This document shows positions 1 to 9,029 of a DNA stretch of 64,000 bases, piece by piece (the stretch's first letter is position 1; every line of letters starts with the position of its first letter). Where the stretch lies: assembly GCF_024721175.1 (NCBI RefSeq), contig NZ_CP099401.1:434001-498000 (forward strand), read 5' to 3'. The DNA comes from Rhizobium sp. Pop5. GTDB lineage: Bacteria > Pseudomonadota > Alphaproteobacteria > Rhizobiales > Rhizobiaceae. The position numbers and the translations under genes were made by a program. A model generated the notes under the pieces. That model searched no databases. It was not told where the DNA came from and was given only the letters and a program-made list of their open reading frames with translations.

Positions 1-1
1 A

Positions 2-79
2 GAGCTCCTGAAGCTCTTCACGGGCAAAGTCCATCATCACGTCTTCTCGGCCAATGAGTATCCACCGGCTCTTGCCTGA
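2..79 (+). CDS. C-terminal end of an unidentified protein (partial)
   Basis: The frame is open from the left edge and ends in TGA. It encodes 25 residues ending NEYPPALA. The end is followed about 70 bases later by a clear hairpin terminator, which fits a real gene end. There is too little sequence to name a family, and the start lies outside the window. The reading could be accidental, so confidence is modest. Confidence 0.4.
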   Translation, partial: ELLKLFTGKVHHHVFSANEYPPALA

Positions 80-148
80 CATCAACTGATCGCGAGGGCG
101 CCAAAGATTGGCAGCCCTTAAGACAGCCGATATTGAAAGAACCTCAAG

Positions 149-182
149 GCGCCCGCGGGCAAGCACTCCGGGCGCTTTTTCC
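149..182 (+). terminator. rho-independent terminator
   Basis: A perfect 7-bp stem (GCGCCCG at 149-155 with CGGGCGC at 169-175) is followed at once by five T residues. It would end transcription of the gene entering from the left edge. Confidence 0.7.
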
Positions 183-731
183 ATGCCCCGTCCTAACGGC
201 CCAACAGAGCGATCGCCTCTGTACGCGCTTCGGGACGATTTTTCCTCGGGCGTCTAGACCGCCGCACGAATCGGCAAAGTCGTTTGCCGAGATCACTGTC
301 GTATGTGAGGGCGCGGGGGATGGAACGGTCTTTCTTGCAACAACAGATATATGCCAATTGTCTCCGGCAACTTGGCATACTCTTTCCGATGTACAGTTTA
401 GTTCATTTTGCGCGAAGAATGTCGGAAAAATATACGAAAAGCGCGACGTATCGATGCCCTGCCGTCTGCGTTTACATTCTCTAAAATATATTCGCCTAAT
501 TTTTTTGGGATGTTGGAGCGACGTTCGCAGGATCGTCACCGACGCCATGATGGCGGCCGGGCACTCGCAATCTCACATGAAATCGACGTTTCTATTCGAC
601 GCACGTCTGGCAGCGCCGGCGAGATGCGGCGCATTCGGGACAGATCAAGCTCCATACGTGAACGAGATGTGACGAACGACCCTGCCGGCCAGACATCTTT
701 GACAAACCGCGCCGACACGATGGAGGTGACA
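183..731. other. intergenic region upstream of the chemoreceptor
   Basis: This is about 550 bases without a convincing gene. Frames that stay open here have no plausible protein features. The stretch around 480-510 is AT-rich (AAAATATATT, then a T run) and is the likeliest place for the chemoreceptor promoter, but I see no clear -35/-10 pair. The last bases hold the strong ribosome site GGAGGT just before the chemoreceptor ATG. Confidence 0.4.
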
Positions 732-2693
732 ATGAAGAGCATTAAGAGTTTCGGGATCGGGGTGCGCCTCACCCTTGGTTTCAGCTTCCTGCTGCTGCTG
801 ATGGCTGGGCTCACCATCTATTCGGCGGTGAAGGTTGCCGAGATCAACAGCAATCTTGAAACGATCAACGACGTCAACAGCGTCAAGCAGCGGTTTGCCA
901 TCAACTATCGCGGCAGCGTGCACGATCGGGCCATCGCCATTCGCGACGTGACCCTGGTGACCTCGGCGGATGAACGCAAGGCCGCCGAGGCCTTGATCGA
1001 AAAGCTGGCGGCGACTTACGCCGAGAACGAAAAGCGCATGGCCGATATGATTGCATCTCCGGCTGGTGCGACGGACCAGGAAAAGACCATCCTCGGCGAG
1101 ATTGCCGACATACAGGCAAAGACCAATCCTCTCGTCGCCCAGATTATCGCGCTGCAGGAAAAGGGCGACGGCGAGGCTGCCCGTAAGATCCTGCTCGAAC
1201 AGGCCCGGCCCGCCTTTGTCGCCTGGCTCGGCGCCATCAACAAATTCATCGATTACCAGGAGGCGCTGAACAAATCGGTCGGCGGCGACGTCCGCAGCAC
1301 GGCGAGCGGCTTCAAGCCGATCGCGCTGACGGCGCTCGCCATTGCGGCTGTTCTTTCCATCATTGCCGCCGCCATCACCGCACGCACGATCGTCGGCCCG
1401 CTGGCAAAGCTTCAGCTTTCGCTGAAAGCGATGGCCGAGGGCAATCTCGATGGTGATCGCCGTCTCGAAGCGCGGGGCGATGAGATCGGCAAGCTCGCGC
1501 GGGCCGTCGCCGGCCTGCGTGACGCGATTTCGGCAAAGGCGGAACGGGAAGCGGACGTGGAAACCAAGCGGGCCGTAGCGGAACGGCATCGGCTCGAGCA
1601 GGATGCCGACGAACGCCGGACGCTGGCCGAGCAAACGGACAAGGCCGTCAGCCAACTGGGCAATGCATTGCAGGCGCTGGCCGACGGCGACCTGACGCAG
1701 CAGCTCGACACGCCGTTCATTCCGTCGCTGGAAAAGCTCCGGGCCGACTTCAACGCCGCGGTGGAAAAACTGCGTGCCGCCATGCAGAAGGTTGCCCATA
1801 ATGCGAGCGCAATCGCGGCTGGCGCACAGGAGATCCGCTCCGCTTCGGACGATCTTGCCAAGCGGACCGAACAGCAGGCTGCCTCGGTCGAGGAAACCGC
1901 CGCCGCCCTGGAGGAGATCACGACGACCGTCGCCGACTCGAGCAACAGGGCTCAGGAGGCCGGACAGCTTGTTCGCAAGACGAAGGACAATGCGGAACGC
2001 TCCGGCAGCGTCGTCCGGGATGCGGTCGATGCCATGGGCAAGATCGAATCGTCAGCCACCGAAATCGGCAGCATCATCGGCGTCATCGACGAGATCGCCT
2101 TCCAGACCAACCTGCTTGCGTTGAATGCCGGCGTCGAAGCCGCCCGCGCCGGTGAAGCCGGCAAGGGTTTTGCCGTCGTTGCCCAGGAAGTGCGCGAGTT
2201 GGCGCAGCGTTCCGCCAAGGCGGCGAAAGAAATCAAGGAACTGATCAACGCATCGAATGGCCATGTGAAGAGCGGTGTCGCCCTGGTCGGCGAGACCGGA
2301 AAAGCGCTGCAGGAAATTGCGGTACAGGTGCAGCAGGTCGACGGCAATGTGGGTGCCATTGTCGGCGCGTCGCAGGAGCAGGCGACGGGGCTGAAGGAGA
2401 TCAATGCCGCTGTCAGCAAGATGGACCAGGGCACACAGCAGAACGCCGCCATGGTTGAAGAGGCGACGGCGGCAGCCCACAATCTCGCCAAGGAAGCCGA
2501 TGCCCTATTCCAGCTTCTGGGCCAGTTCAACATCGGAGGAGCAGTGGCCCCGAAGCGGATATCGCAACCCGCCGTCGCGGCGCACCATACTCAACCCGTG
2601 GCTTCGCCCGCGCGCCAGATGATTGCCAAGGTGGGCAAGTCGTTCCAGGCGAATGGAAACGCCGCATTGGCCGGCAATTGGGAAGAGTTCTGA
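732..2693 (+). CDS. methyl-accepting chemotaxis protein with C-terminal CheR/CheB tether
   Basis: Transmembrane chemoreceptor of 653 residues that would signal to the CheA/CheW array. A membrane segment at about residues 12-35 is followed by a helical periplasmic sensor resembling the four-helix-bundle family. A second membrane segment at about 190-215 leads into two HAMP-like stretches (about 215-270 and 305-355). The signalling domain carries the conserved hairpin tip [20 protein letters not shown] (about 455-475). The last five residues are NWEEF, the known docking pentapeptide for the methylation enzymes, after a flexible Ala/Pro-rich linker. I chose the ATG with GGAGG five bases upstream; the frame is open further upstream, but that part does not look like a receptor. 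The ligand is unknown. A strong terminator follows. Confidence 0.93.
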   Translation: MKSIKSFGIGVRLTLGFSFLLLLMAGLTIYSAVKVAEINSNLETINDVNSVKQRFAINYRGSVHDRAIAIRDVTLVTSADERKAAEALIEKLAATYAENEKRMADMIASPAGATDQEKTILGEIADIQAKTNPLVAQIIALQEKGDGEAARKILLEQARPAFVAWLGAINKFIDYQEALNKSVGGDVRSTASGFKPIALTALAIAAVLSIIAAAITARTIVGPLAKLQLSLKAMAEGNLDGDRRLEARGDEIGKLARAVAGLRDAISAKAEREADVETKRAVAERHRLEQDADERRTLAEQTDKAVSQLGNALQALADGDLTQQLDTPFIPSLEKLRADFNAAVEKLRAAMQKVAHNASAIAAGAQEIRSASDDLAKRTEQQAASVEETAAALEEITTTVADSSNRAQEAGQLVRKTKDNAERSGSVVRDAVDAMGKIESSATEIGSIIGVIDEIAFQTNLLALNAGVEAARAGEAGKGFAVVAQEVRELAQRSAKAAKEIKELINASNGHVKSGVALVGETGKALQEIAVQVQQVDGNVGAIVGASQEQATGLKEINAAVSKMDQGTQQNAAMVEEATAAAHNLAKEADALFQLLGQFNIGGAVAPKRISQPAVAAHHTQPVASPARQMIAKVGKSFQANGNAALAGNWEEF

Positions 2694-2734
2694 ATCGCGC
2701 GATCTCCCATCAGCTTCCGCTGAAGCACAAGCGA

Positions 2735-2768
2735 CGAAGGGCAGCGTTTGCTGCCCTTCGCATTTTTA
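2735..2768 (+). terminator. rho-independent terminator after the chemoreceptor
   Basis: A perfect 11-bp stem (CGAAGGGCAGC at 2735-2745, loop GTTT, GCTGCCCTTCG at 2750-2760) is followed by a T run at 2763-2767. It separates the chemoreceptor from the convergent permease gene. The T run is only on the plus-strand side. Confidence 0.85.
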
Positions 2769-2770
2769 TC

Positions 2771-4246
2771 CTACGCGCGTGCCGGAGCCCTGGCCGGAAG
2801 CAGCGCGTTGATCACGACCGCGACGGTGATGTTTGCCGCCAGCGCCAGCAGGCCCGTATAGACGGTGAAGGGTTCGCCGCCGAGGCTCACCAGATGCAGA
2901 GGCTTCCAGCCCGCGTCCCAGACGAGGAAGGTGCCGCCGCAGAAGCCGACGAACCAGCCGGCAAGCAGGCCGGGGGCACGGAACCAGTTGGTGTAGAGGC
3001 CGAAGACCAGAGCCGGAAGCGTCTGCAGGATCCAGATGCCGCCGAGCAGCTGCAGGTCGAGTGCAAATTGCGTCGGCAGGAAGATGATGACGAGAAGCGC
3101 GCCGACCTTCACGACGAGCGACGTCACCTTCGCGACCTTAGCCTCTCCCGCATCGCTGACTTTGGGATCGACATAGGCTTTCCAGAAATTGCGGGTGAAG
3201 AGATTGGCGGCGCCGATGCTCATCACTGCCGCAGGCACCAGTGCACCGATTGCGATCGCCGCAAAGGCGAAGCCGGAGAACCATCCCGAAAACAGCGTCT
3301 TGAACAGCGTGGGAACGACGTCGTTCGCACTGTCGAGCTTCAGGTTGGCGGCATGGCCCATATAGCCGAGGAGTGCCAGAAGGCCGAGCAACAGCGTATA
3401 AGCGGGCAGCATGATCGCATTCTTGCGGATCGTCTTGCCACTATTGGAGGCGAAGATGCCGGTCAGCGTATGCGGATACATGAAGGCGGCGAGCGCCGAA
3501 CCCAAAGCAAGCGTGGCATAGGCGACATATTGATTGCCGCCGAGCAGCAGATTGCCGGAGCCCTTGGCCTGGAAGGCTGCATCGGCCGAGGCGAAGACAT
3601 TCGCATAGCCGCCGAGTTTCGACGGGATGAGCGCTACCGCCGCAATCACGACGATATAGATCATGATGTCCTTGACGAAGGCGATCAGCGCCGGCGCGCG
3701 CAGGCCCGCCGAATAGGTATAGAGCGCCAGCACGATGAAGGCGATCGCCAGCGGCAACTCGCCATGCAGCCCGAGCGCCTTCAGGACCGCCGTCATGCCG
3801 ACGAGCTGGAGGGCGATGTAAGGCATGGTGGCGATGACGCCGGTTGCCGCGACGGCAAGTTCGAGACCGCGCGAGCCGTATTGGCCGTGCACGACGTCGG
3901 CGGCCGTCACATAGCCGAAATCCTTGGCGCGTTTCCACAGCACAGGCATGACCATGAAGACGAAGGGATAGACGACGATGGTGTAAGGCAGTGCGAAGAA
4001 GCCGTAGGCGCCGACCGTGTAGACGAGCGCCGGAACGGCGATCACGGTATAGGCGGTGTAGAAATCGCCGCCGACGAGGAACCAGGTGATCCAGGTGCCG
4101 AAGTTGCGTCCGCCGAGGCCCCATTCATCGATATGGGCGAGCGTCTCCGGTTTGCGCCAGCGGCTCGCGATGAAGCCCATGACGGTGACAAGGGCAAAAA
4201 AGAAGATGAAGACGGCAAGCGCCGTGCCGTTGATGTCACTCGTCAT
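2771..4246 (-). CDS. mctP: monocarboxylate permease, sodium:solute symporter family (MctP type)
   Basis: Integral membrane symporter of about 491 residues with roughly 13 hydrophobic segments, from the sodium/solute symporter family (SSS). The N-terminal motifs WGLGGRNFGTWITWFLVGGDFYTAYT and the run up to YGFFALPYT closely resemble the rhizobial MctP permease, which is known to import lactate, pyruvate, acetate and some amino acids. Its neighbours are also those of mctP: a DUF3311 protein directly upstream and overlapping, then an mctSR-type two-component system. I chose ATG at 4246, with GGAG nine bases upstream; a TTG two codons earlier is also possible. The substrate range is inferred from similarity, not shown by the sequence. 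Confidence 0.88.
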   Translation of the reverse strand: MTSDINGTALAVFIFFFALVTVMGFIASRWRKPETLAHIDEWGLGGRNFGTWITWFLVGGDFYTAYTVIAVPALVYTVGAYGFFALPYTIVVYPFVFMVMPVLWKRAKDFGYVTAADVVHGQYGSRGLELAVAATGVIATMPYIALQLVGMTAVLKALGLHGELPLAIAFIVLALYTYSAGLRAPALIAFVKDIMIYIVVIAAVALIPSKLGGYANVFASADAAFQAKGSGNLLLGGNQYVAYATLALGSALAAFMYPHTLTGIFASNSGKTIRKNAIMLPAYTLLLGLLALLGYMGHAANLKLDSANDVVPTLFKTLFSGWFSGFAFAAIAIGALVPAAVMSIGAANLFTRNFWKAYVDPKVSDAGEAKVAKVTSLVVKVGALLVIIFLPTQFALDLQLLGGIWILQTLPALVFGLYTNWFRAPGLLAGWFVGFCGGTFLVWDAGWKPLHLVSLGGEPFTVYTGLLALAANITVAVVINALLPARAPARA

Positions 4247-4433
4247 GGCCAACGCTCCGATAGGCGATCCAGGTCAACGTCGCGGTGATCGGCACCCAGA
4301 GAAGCTGATACCAATAGAAGAAAGGGAAGCCGAAAAGCGACGGTTCGCGGAGATTGTAAAATGGCGGCCAGAGCAGACCTATATAGGGAATGATCAGCAG
4401 CCAGAGCGCTGCCTTGCTACGTGGTTTTTCCAT
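4236..4433 (-). CDS. small membrane protein, DUF3311 type, upstream of mctP
   Basis: A 65-residue protein with two hydrophobic helices (about residues 8-25 and 38-56) and the motif IPYIGLLWPPFYN, typical of DUF3311 proteins that sit next to SSS-family symporters. Its stop lies inside the start region of mctP, an 11-base overlap, so the two are translated together. The ribosome site AAAGGT is about six bases upstream of the ATG. It is probably an accessory subunit or assembly partner of the permease, by analogy with other small proteins paired with acetate/monocarboxylate symporters. Its biochemical role is unknown. Confidence 0.85.
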   Translation of the reverse strand: MEKPRSKAALWLLIIPYIGLLWPPFYNLREPSLFGFPFFYWYQLLWVPITATLTWIAYRSVGHDE

Positions 4434-4503
4434 GTCGGATACCTTTCAGGCGCCGCAGGCGGCGGTCGCCATGTTCCAGTTGTCGGCGTGGAAGGCAGGT
4501 CTG

Positions 4504-4578
4504 TCAGCCGGCGGCCGCGGCAGGCCCGGTTCGGGTCACTCGAGGTTTTCCGACTGATCGGAAGCTGATGTAACGCAT
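4504..4578 (-). CDS. candidate 24-residue leader ORF upstream of the mctP operon
   Basis: A short ORF with a textbook ribosome site, GGAGG, seven bases before an ATG. It encodes a basic peptide beginning MRYISFRSVGKPR and ending in a run of Ala. It lies between mctR and the DUF3311 gene on the strand of the mctP operon, about 70 bases upstream of the DUF3311 start. The perfect Shine-Dalgarno makes translation likely. Whether the peptide has a job or its translation controls the operon cannot be told from sequence. It could also be the remnant of a longer gene. Confidence 0.45.
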   Translation of the reverse strand: MRYISFRSVGKPRVTRTGPAAAAG

Positions 4579-4679
4579 GTGAATTCCTCCCAACGGCTCA
4601 CCCTCGGCCAGCCGTGAGTGGAGTCCTAGGACGTCGTTTTTGCCCTCACAAGATGGGCGTCAGACTGAAATGCAGGGCT

Positions 4680-4697
4680 CTACCCAGAAGTGGGTAG
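4680..4697. promoter_or_regulatory. perfect inverted repeat between mctR and the mctP operon (candidate MctR operator or terminator)
   Basis: CTACCCA-GAAG-TGGGTAG is a perfect 7-bp inverted repeat with a 4-base centre. It starts nine bases after the mctR stop and about 100 bases upstream of the leader ORF. A further ACCCACTT half-site lies inside the end of mctR (4710-4717). No T run follows, so a response-regulator operator is at least as likely as a terminator. The link to MctR is inference from position. Confidence 0.5.
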
Positions 4698-4705
4698 GCC
4701 GGGAT

Positions 4706-5350
4706 TCAACCCACTTTGGAGACGACGCCGTGATCCAGCGCGTAGCGGATGAGGCCCGCCGTCGTTGCGATGCCGAGCTTCTTCTTGAGGTTCTTGCGGT
4801 GGGTTTCCGCCGTGGCGGGGGTGATCCCGAGCGCCTCGGCGATTTCCCGGTTGCTTCTGCCGGCAACGATCAGTCCGAGGATGTCGCGCTCGCGCGGCGT
4901 CAGGGGATCGCTCCCCTCCTCCGCGCGTTCGCCCATCAGCGCGTCGAAGACGCCCGAGGAGAAATAAGTGCCCCCGCCCGCCACGGTCTCGATGGCCGCA
5001 ACGATCTCGTCCGTCGAGACGTCTTTGAGCACATAGCCGGCGGCGCCATGCATGACCGAGGAGGAAATATATTCCCGGCTGTCGTGCATGGAGAGCATGA
5101 CGACGCGGGTTTGCGGAAGCTCGTTCCGGAACAGTTCGATCGCATCGATGCCGCTGAGTTTCGGCATGTTGATGTCCATCAGCACCACCTGCGGCTGGAT
5201 TTGCCGGGCGATGTCGAGACCCGTTTGCGCAAGCCCGGCGGTGCCTGCGACTTCGATATGGTCGAAGGTCTCGAGCACGGCCTTCAAGCCGTCCAGCACC
5301 AGCGGATGGTTGTCGATCAGGAGAACCTTGATCTTCGTGCGTTCGGTCAT
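4706..5350 (-). CDS. mctR: LuxR/NarL-type response regulator (MctR)
   Basis: Response regulator of 214 residues. The receiver domain (about 8-120) has the acidic pocket at LLIDNH, the phospho-acceptor Asp in LMDINMP and the Lys in YVLKDVS. The C-terminal LuxR helix-turn-helix (about 148-205) contains LTPRERDILGLIVAGRSNREIAEALGI. Its start ATG overlaps the sensor kinase stop by four bases (ATGA), so the pair is translationally coupled. In R. leguminosarum the equivalent pair is known to switch on mctP. Position next to mctP supports the same job here. Confidence 0.87.
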   Translation of the reverse strand: MTERTKIKVLLIDNHPLVLDGLKAVLETFDHIEVAGTAGLAQTGLDIARQIQPQVVLMDINMPKLSGIDAIELFRNELPQTRVVMLSMHDSREYISSSVMHGAAGYVLKDVSTDEIVAAIETVAGGGTYFSSGVFDALMGERAEEGSDPLTPRERDILGLIVAGRSNREIAEALGITPATAETHRKNLKKKLGIATTAGLIRYALDHGVVSKVG

Positions 5351-6723
5351 GCGGCTTCCGCCCGCTTGCCGGCGGGAAGATTGGCCGACCTCGGCATCAT
5401 CGCCGTCAGTGTCGTGCCGGACTCGTTGCTGTTGATGAGCAGCAGACCCCGGAAGTGGGCCATCCGCTCCTGCATGTTGCGCAGGCCGAGGCCCGATCCG
5501 CCGTCCTTGCTGCCATCGAAGCCGGTGCCGTTGTCTGAAATCGTCATGCGGGCGCGGCCGCCGTCGCTCCACAGCTTGACCGAAAGTTTTGAGGCGCCCG
5601 AGTGTCGCTCGACATTGTTGAAGGCTTCTTGGGCGACACGATAAAGGGCGGTGCTGGCCTCGGCCTTCAGCATGCCGGTAAAGCCTGAAGCGTCGATATC
5701 AGTCTCGATCCCCGTCCGCTCGGCAAAATGATAACAGAGCGCCTCCAGCGCCGCGGTCAGGCCGAGATCGTCGAGCACGCGGGGACGCAGATCGTGCGAG
5801 AGCCGTCGGATTTCCTTGATGGCGCCGTTCAGCGCCTCGACGCCGCGGTCGATGGTCTGCGCTGCATCGTCGATATTGGTCCTGACCTTGCGGCCGGCGA
5901 GATCCATCGCGTAGCGCACGCCGACCAGGTTCTGGGAAATGCCGTCGTGAAGCTCGCGCGCCAGCCGCGCCCGCTCTTCCTCCTGCGTGTCGATGACCCG
6001 CTGCGTCAGTTCCTTGAGGCGGCTGTCGGCCATGCGGCGCTCATGGAAGGTCAGGAGCATGCAGGTCGTGAAAACGACGATCACCGAGGGCACGGCGATC
6101 AGTGCAACGATGACGAAGGTCCGTTTTATGTTGGCGCGCATCACCTCGTTGGCGGCCGCACTCTGGGCAAAGACATCGTCCAGATAGACGCCGGTTCCGA
6201 CCACCCAGTGCCATTTGTCGAGGCTGACGACGAAGGAGAGCTTGTCGGCGATCTGCCCGGTCGAAGGTTTCTGCCATTTGTACTGATGCAGGCCACCGCC
6301 GGCCTTTGCCGTTGCGATCAGTTCGGCAATGACCTTGTCGCCATCCGGATCGGTGAGATCCAGCCAATTATGTCCATGCCGGAAGCTCTGGCGCGGATGG
6401 ACGATATTGTTGCCGTCGTAGTCGTAGACGAAAAAATAGCCATCCTTGCCGTAGTCGAGCGAGGTCAGGATCTCTGCCACTTGCTGCTTGGCAGCCTCGT
6501 CGTCGGCGCCGGCCTTGTCATAGATCGTATGGATGGCGGACAAGGCAAGATTGGTCAGATTGAGGATTTCGGCTTCCTTGGTCTTCAGCATGTTCTGTTC
6601 GAACGTGTCGATGCTGTTCTTGGCGAGGTTTGCCGATTGCCAGGTGATGAAAGTGGTGATCGCAAGGATCGAAATGACGAGCGGGACGATCGCCAATGCG
6701 ATGATCTGGTGTCGGAGCGTCAA
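5347..6723 (-). CDS. mctS: sensor histidine kinase with cache domain (MctS)
   Basis: Membrane sensor kinase of about 458 residues. A membrane helix at about 8-30 and another at about 200-222 flank a periplasmic single-cache domain with the motif GKDGYFFVYDYDGNNIVHP, typical of small-carboxylate sensors. The cytoplasmic part has a HisKA_3 dimerisation domain with the phospho-accepting His in RELHDGISQNL and an ATPase domain with the N box QEAFNNVERHS and the glycine box DNGTGF. The start is TTG, with GGAGG eight bases upstream; the nearby ATG is in another frame. It would phosphorylate the adjacent LuxR-type regulator. Confidence 0.87.
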   Translation of the reverse strand: MTLRHQIIALAIVPLVISILAITTFITWQSANLAKNSIDTFEQNMLKTKEAEILNLTNLALSAIHTIYDKAGADDEAAKQQVAEILTSLDYGKDGYFFVYDYDGNNIVHPRQSFRHGHNWLDLTDPDGDKVIAELIATAKAGGGLHQYKWQKPSTGQIADKLSFVVSLDKWHWVVGTGVYLDDVFAQSAAANEVMRANIKRTFVIVALIAVPSVIVVFTTCMLLTFHERRMADSRLKELTQRVIDTQEEERARLARELHDGISQNLVGVRYAMDLAGRKVRTNIDDAAQTIDRGVEALNGAIKEIRRLSHDLRPRVLDDLGLTAALEALCYHFAERTGIETDIDASGFTGMLKAEASTALYRVAQEAFNNVERHSGASKLSVKLWSDGGRARMTISDNGTGFDGSKDGGSGLGLRNMQERMAHFRGLLLINSNESGTTLTAMMPRSANLPAGKRAEAA

Positions 6724-6797
6724 CGATCATTCCTCCCGAGAATTTGCGCCCGGAATTATGCCCTTTGCCCAATATGAGTCCAGCGGCTTGTCCGGCG

Positions 6798-7274
6798 CTA
6801 CTCGAGCGGCACGAACAGGCCGAGCTTGACGTCCCGCAGCACGACATTGGTGTGCATACGCCGGATCTGCGGGTTTTCGGCCATGATCAGGGCGGCGATG
6901 TCGTCATAATGCTCGACGTCGCGGGCGGTGACGATCGCAATCAGGTCGACCGCGCCTGTGACATAATAGACCTGCTGGATATGATCCTGCTTCTCGGCCC
7001 AAACGCGGAACTTCGCCAGCGCGTCGTAATTGTCCCGCTCGATTTCCATCCCGACGATAAACACCATCGATGTCCCCGTCGTCTTCCGGTCGAGGACGGC
7101 GACCTCCGCTTTGATGATCCCCTCCTCGCGTAGGCGCTTCAATCGCCGCTGCACGGCAGAGACCGACAGCCCGATCCGTTCGGCAATTGTTTCAGCCTTC
7201 AGCTGGCAGTCGCGTTGAACGATATCGAGGATGTCGCGGTCAAAACGATCCAGTTGTTCCATGGTCCAGTCCAC
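6798..7274 (-). CDS. Lrp/AsnC family transcriptional regulator
   Basis: A 158-residue regulator with an N-terminal helix-turn-helix (LKAETIAERIGLSVSAVQRRLKRLREEG in pieces, about residues 25-52) and a C-terminal ligand-binding RAM domain (about 70-150). It is divergent from an amino-acid ABC operon, so it probably controls that operon in response to the imported amino acid, as is usual for this family. GTG at 7274 is chosen because GGGAG precedes it at good spacing; an ATG four codons later is an alternative. Confidence 0.88.
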   Translation of the reverse strand: MDWTMEQLDRFDRDILDIVQRDCQLKAETIAERIGLSVSAVQRRLKRLREEGIIKAEVAVLDRKTTGTSMVFIVGMEIERDNYDALAKFRVWAEKQDHIQQVYYVTGAVDLIAIVTARDVEHYDDIAALIMAENPQIRRMHTNVVLRDVKLGLFVPLE

Positions 7275-7333
7275 TTCGGTTCTCCCAGCGGCACTTTAGG
7301 CATTCTGCCGTATTTGCCGCGTGAGAAAGATTA

Positions 7334-7354
7334 TTTTGCACAGAAAACGCAAAA
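7334..7354. promoter_or_regulatory. inverted repeat in the lrp/ABC divergent promoter
   Basis: TTTTGC and GCAAAA are arms of 6 bp separated by nine bases, in an AT-rich patch midway between the divergent Lrp gene and the ABC ATPase gene. A/T-rich palindromes of this size suit an Lrp-family dimer. Assignment to this regulator is inference. Confidence 0.4.
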
Positions 7355-7429
7355 GAGATAGAAATTGCGCGAAAAAACCGCGTTCTTTTATCATTATCCT
7401 TCGCAAATTCAGTTCAGCCGGAACCATGC

Positions 7430-8209
7430 ATGTCGGATCAACCCTTTCCTGCTCTTCGCGTCGAAGATCTCCACAAAAGCTTCGGCTCGCAACAGGTTCT
7501 CAAGGGTATCTCGACCGAGGCCCACAAGTCGGATGTGATCTCCATTATCGGCTCGTCGGGTTCTGGCAAGAGCACCTTCCTCAGATGCATCAATTTTCTG
7601 GAAACGCCTGACCGCGGCCGCATTGCCGTGAACGGCGAAGAAGTCGCGATGAAGGCCGGCTCAGGCGGGCGGCTGCAGCCACGCAACTGGCGGCAGATCG
7701 AACGGTTGCGCACCGGGCTTGGCATGGTCTTCCAGAGCTTCAATCTCTGGGCCCATCGCACGGTGCTGGAAAATGTCATCGAGGCGCCTGTGCATGTCAT
7801 GGGCATCTCCAGGCGCGAGGCGATCGAAAAGGCAGAGGCCCTGCTCCACAAGGTCGGGCTTTTCGAGAAGCGCGATGCCTATCCCGCCTTTCTCTCCGGC
7901 GGCCAGCAGCAGCGCGCGGCGATTGCACGGGCGCTCTGTATCGATCCTGCCGTCATGCTGTTCGACGAGCCGACATCGGCGCTCGATCCGGAACTGGTCG
8001 GTGAGGTCCTTAAAGTCATCCGCGATCTCGCGGAAGAAGGCAGGACGATGCTGATCGTCACGCATGAGATGCGTTTCGCCCGGGATGTTTCGAGCCGCGT
8101 TCTCTTCCTGCATCAGGGACGGATCGAGGAGGAAGGTCCGCCGGAGCAAGTATTCGGGGCGCCGGTCAGCGCCCGCTGCCGGGAATTCACCGGTCTCAGC
8201 ACCCACTGA
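7430..8209 (+). CDS. amino-acid ABC transporter ATP-binding protein (HisP/GlnQ type)
   Basis: ATPase of 259 residues for a polar amino acid importer. Visible motifs are Walker [10 protein letters not shown], the Q-loop VFQSFNLW, the signature LSGGQQQR, Walker [13 protein letters not shown] and the switch His in VTHEMRF. The 20-residue insertion before the Q-loop is shared with HisP-type ATPases. It is the first gene of a run with the periplasmic binding protein, two permeases and a homocysteine S-methyltransferase, and faces an Lrp regulator. The ribosome site is weak. Confidence 0.92.
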   Translation: MSDQPFPALRVEDLHKSFGSQQVLKGISTEAHKSDVISIIGSSGSGKSTFLRCINFLETPDRGRIAVNGEEVAMKAGSGGRLQPRNWRQIERLRTGLGMVFQSFNLWAHRTVLENVIEAPVHVMGISRREAIEKAEALLHKVGLFEKRDAYPAFLSGGQQQRAAIARALCIDPAVMLFDEPTSALDPELVGEVLKVIRDLAEEGRTMLIVTHEMRFARDVSSRVLFLHQGRIEEEGPPEQVFGAPVSARCREFTGLSTH

Positions 8210-8246
8210 TGTCCCATCGATAATACCAACCAGGAGAATCCTGCGA

Positions 8247-9020
8247 ATGAAACTGCTCCCCATGCTTTTTGCCGGCGCGGCACTTGCGCTTTCCGCGGTC
8301 ACGGCACAGGCCGAAGTCCGCTTCGGCGTCATGAACGAATCCTATCCGCCCTTCTTCGCCAAGGATGCCTCGGGCGAGTGGCACGGATGGGAAATCGACC
8401 TGATGAACGCCGTCTGCGAAGAGATGAAGGAGAAGTGCTCGATCGTCGACATTTCCTGGGACGGTCTCATTCCGGCTCTTCAGAGCAAGAAGTTCGATGT
8501 CATCTGGTCGTCGATGTCGAACACCGAGGAACGCTCGAAGGTGATCGACTTCACCGACAAATATTACAACACGCCGAGCACGCTGATCGGGCCCAAGGAC
8601 CAGAAGCCGGGCGCCACCGCCGAGGATGTGAAGGGTAAGACCATCGGCATCCAGGTGTCGACGATCCAGTCGGAATATTACAAGAAGTATTTTGCCGGCG
8701 TCGCCGAGGAAAAGACCTACCAGACGCTCGACGAGGCTTTCCAGGATCTTGCCTCCGGCCGCATCGACTACGTCTTCGGCGATTCGCTTGCGCTCGACGC
8801 CTTCCTGAAAAGCGATGCCGGCAAGGATTGCTGCGCCAATATGGGCGACGTCGCCGACGACAAGGAGATCCTTGGCGCTGGCGTTTCGGGCGGCCTGCGC
8901 AAGGACGATACCGAGCTGAAAGCGAAGCTGAACAAGGCAATCGCCGCCGTTCGCGCCAACGGCCAGTACGACGCGATCACCAAGAAATACTTCGACTTCG
9001 ACATCTACGGCGCAAAGTAA
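8247..9020 (+). CDS. periplasmic amino-acid-binding protein of the ABC importer
   Basis: Family 3 solute-binding protein of 257 residues. The signal peptide has a hydrophobic core (MLFAGAALALSAV) and a likely cut after AQA before EVRFG. The mature part starts with RFGVMNESYPPFF and has GWEIDLMNAV, the usual ligand-binding face for amino acids. The start is the ATG nine bases after AGGAGA. The permeases follow ten bases after its stop. The ligand is not readable from sequence, but the downstream S-methyltransferase suggests a methylated sulfur amino acid such as S-methylmethionine. Confidence 0.92.
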   Translation: MKLLPMLFAGAALALSAVTAQAEVRFGVMNESYPPFFAKDASGEWHGWEIDLMNAVCEEMKEKCSIVDISWDGLIPALQSKKFDVIWSSMSNTEERSKVIDFTDKYYNTPSTLIGPKDQKPGATAEDVKGKTIGIQVSTIQSEYYKKYFAGVAEEKTYQTLDEAFQDLASGRIDYVFGDSLALDAFLKSDAGKDCCANMGDVADDKEILGAGVSGGLRKDDTELKAKLNKAIAAVRANGQYDAITKKYFDFDIYGAK

Positions 9021-9029
9021 GCAGTCCTG

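Noticed and set aside
133..672. Open frame of 179 codons before the chemoreceptor
   Set aside because: No ribosome site, composition unlike a protein and it overlaps the terminator hairpin.
408..731. In-frame upstream extension of the chemoreceptor (108 codons)
   Set aside because: The upstream part has no receptor features, and the internal ATG has a strong GGAGG site directly followed by the membrane segment.
2678..4288. Long plus-strand open frame (over 500 codons) opposite mctP
   Set aside because: It is rich in Arg, Asp, Gln and His with no domain, and lies wholly antisense to a gene with clear family motifs. Long antisense frames are common in high-GC DNA with strong third-position bias.
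4680..4697. Calling the inverted repeat a simple rho-independent terminator of mctSR
   Set aside because: No T run follows on the mctR strand; an operator role is at least as likely, so it was listed as regulatory.
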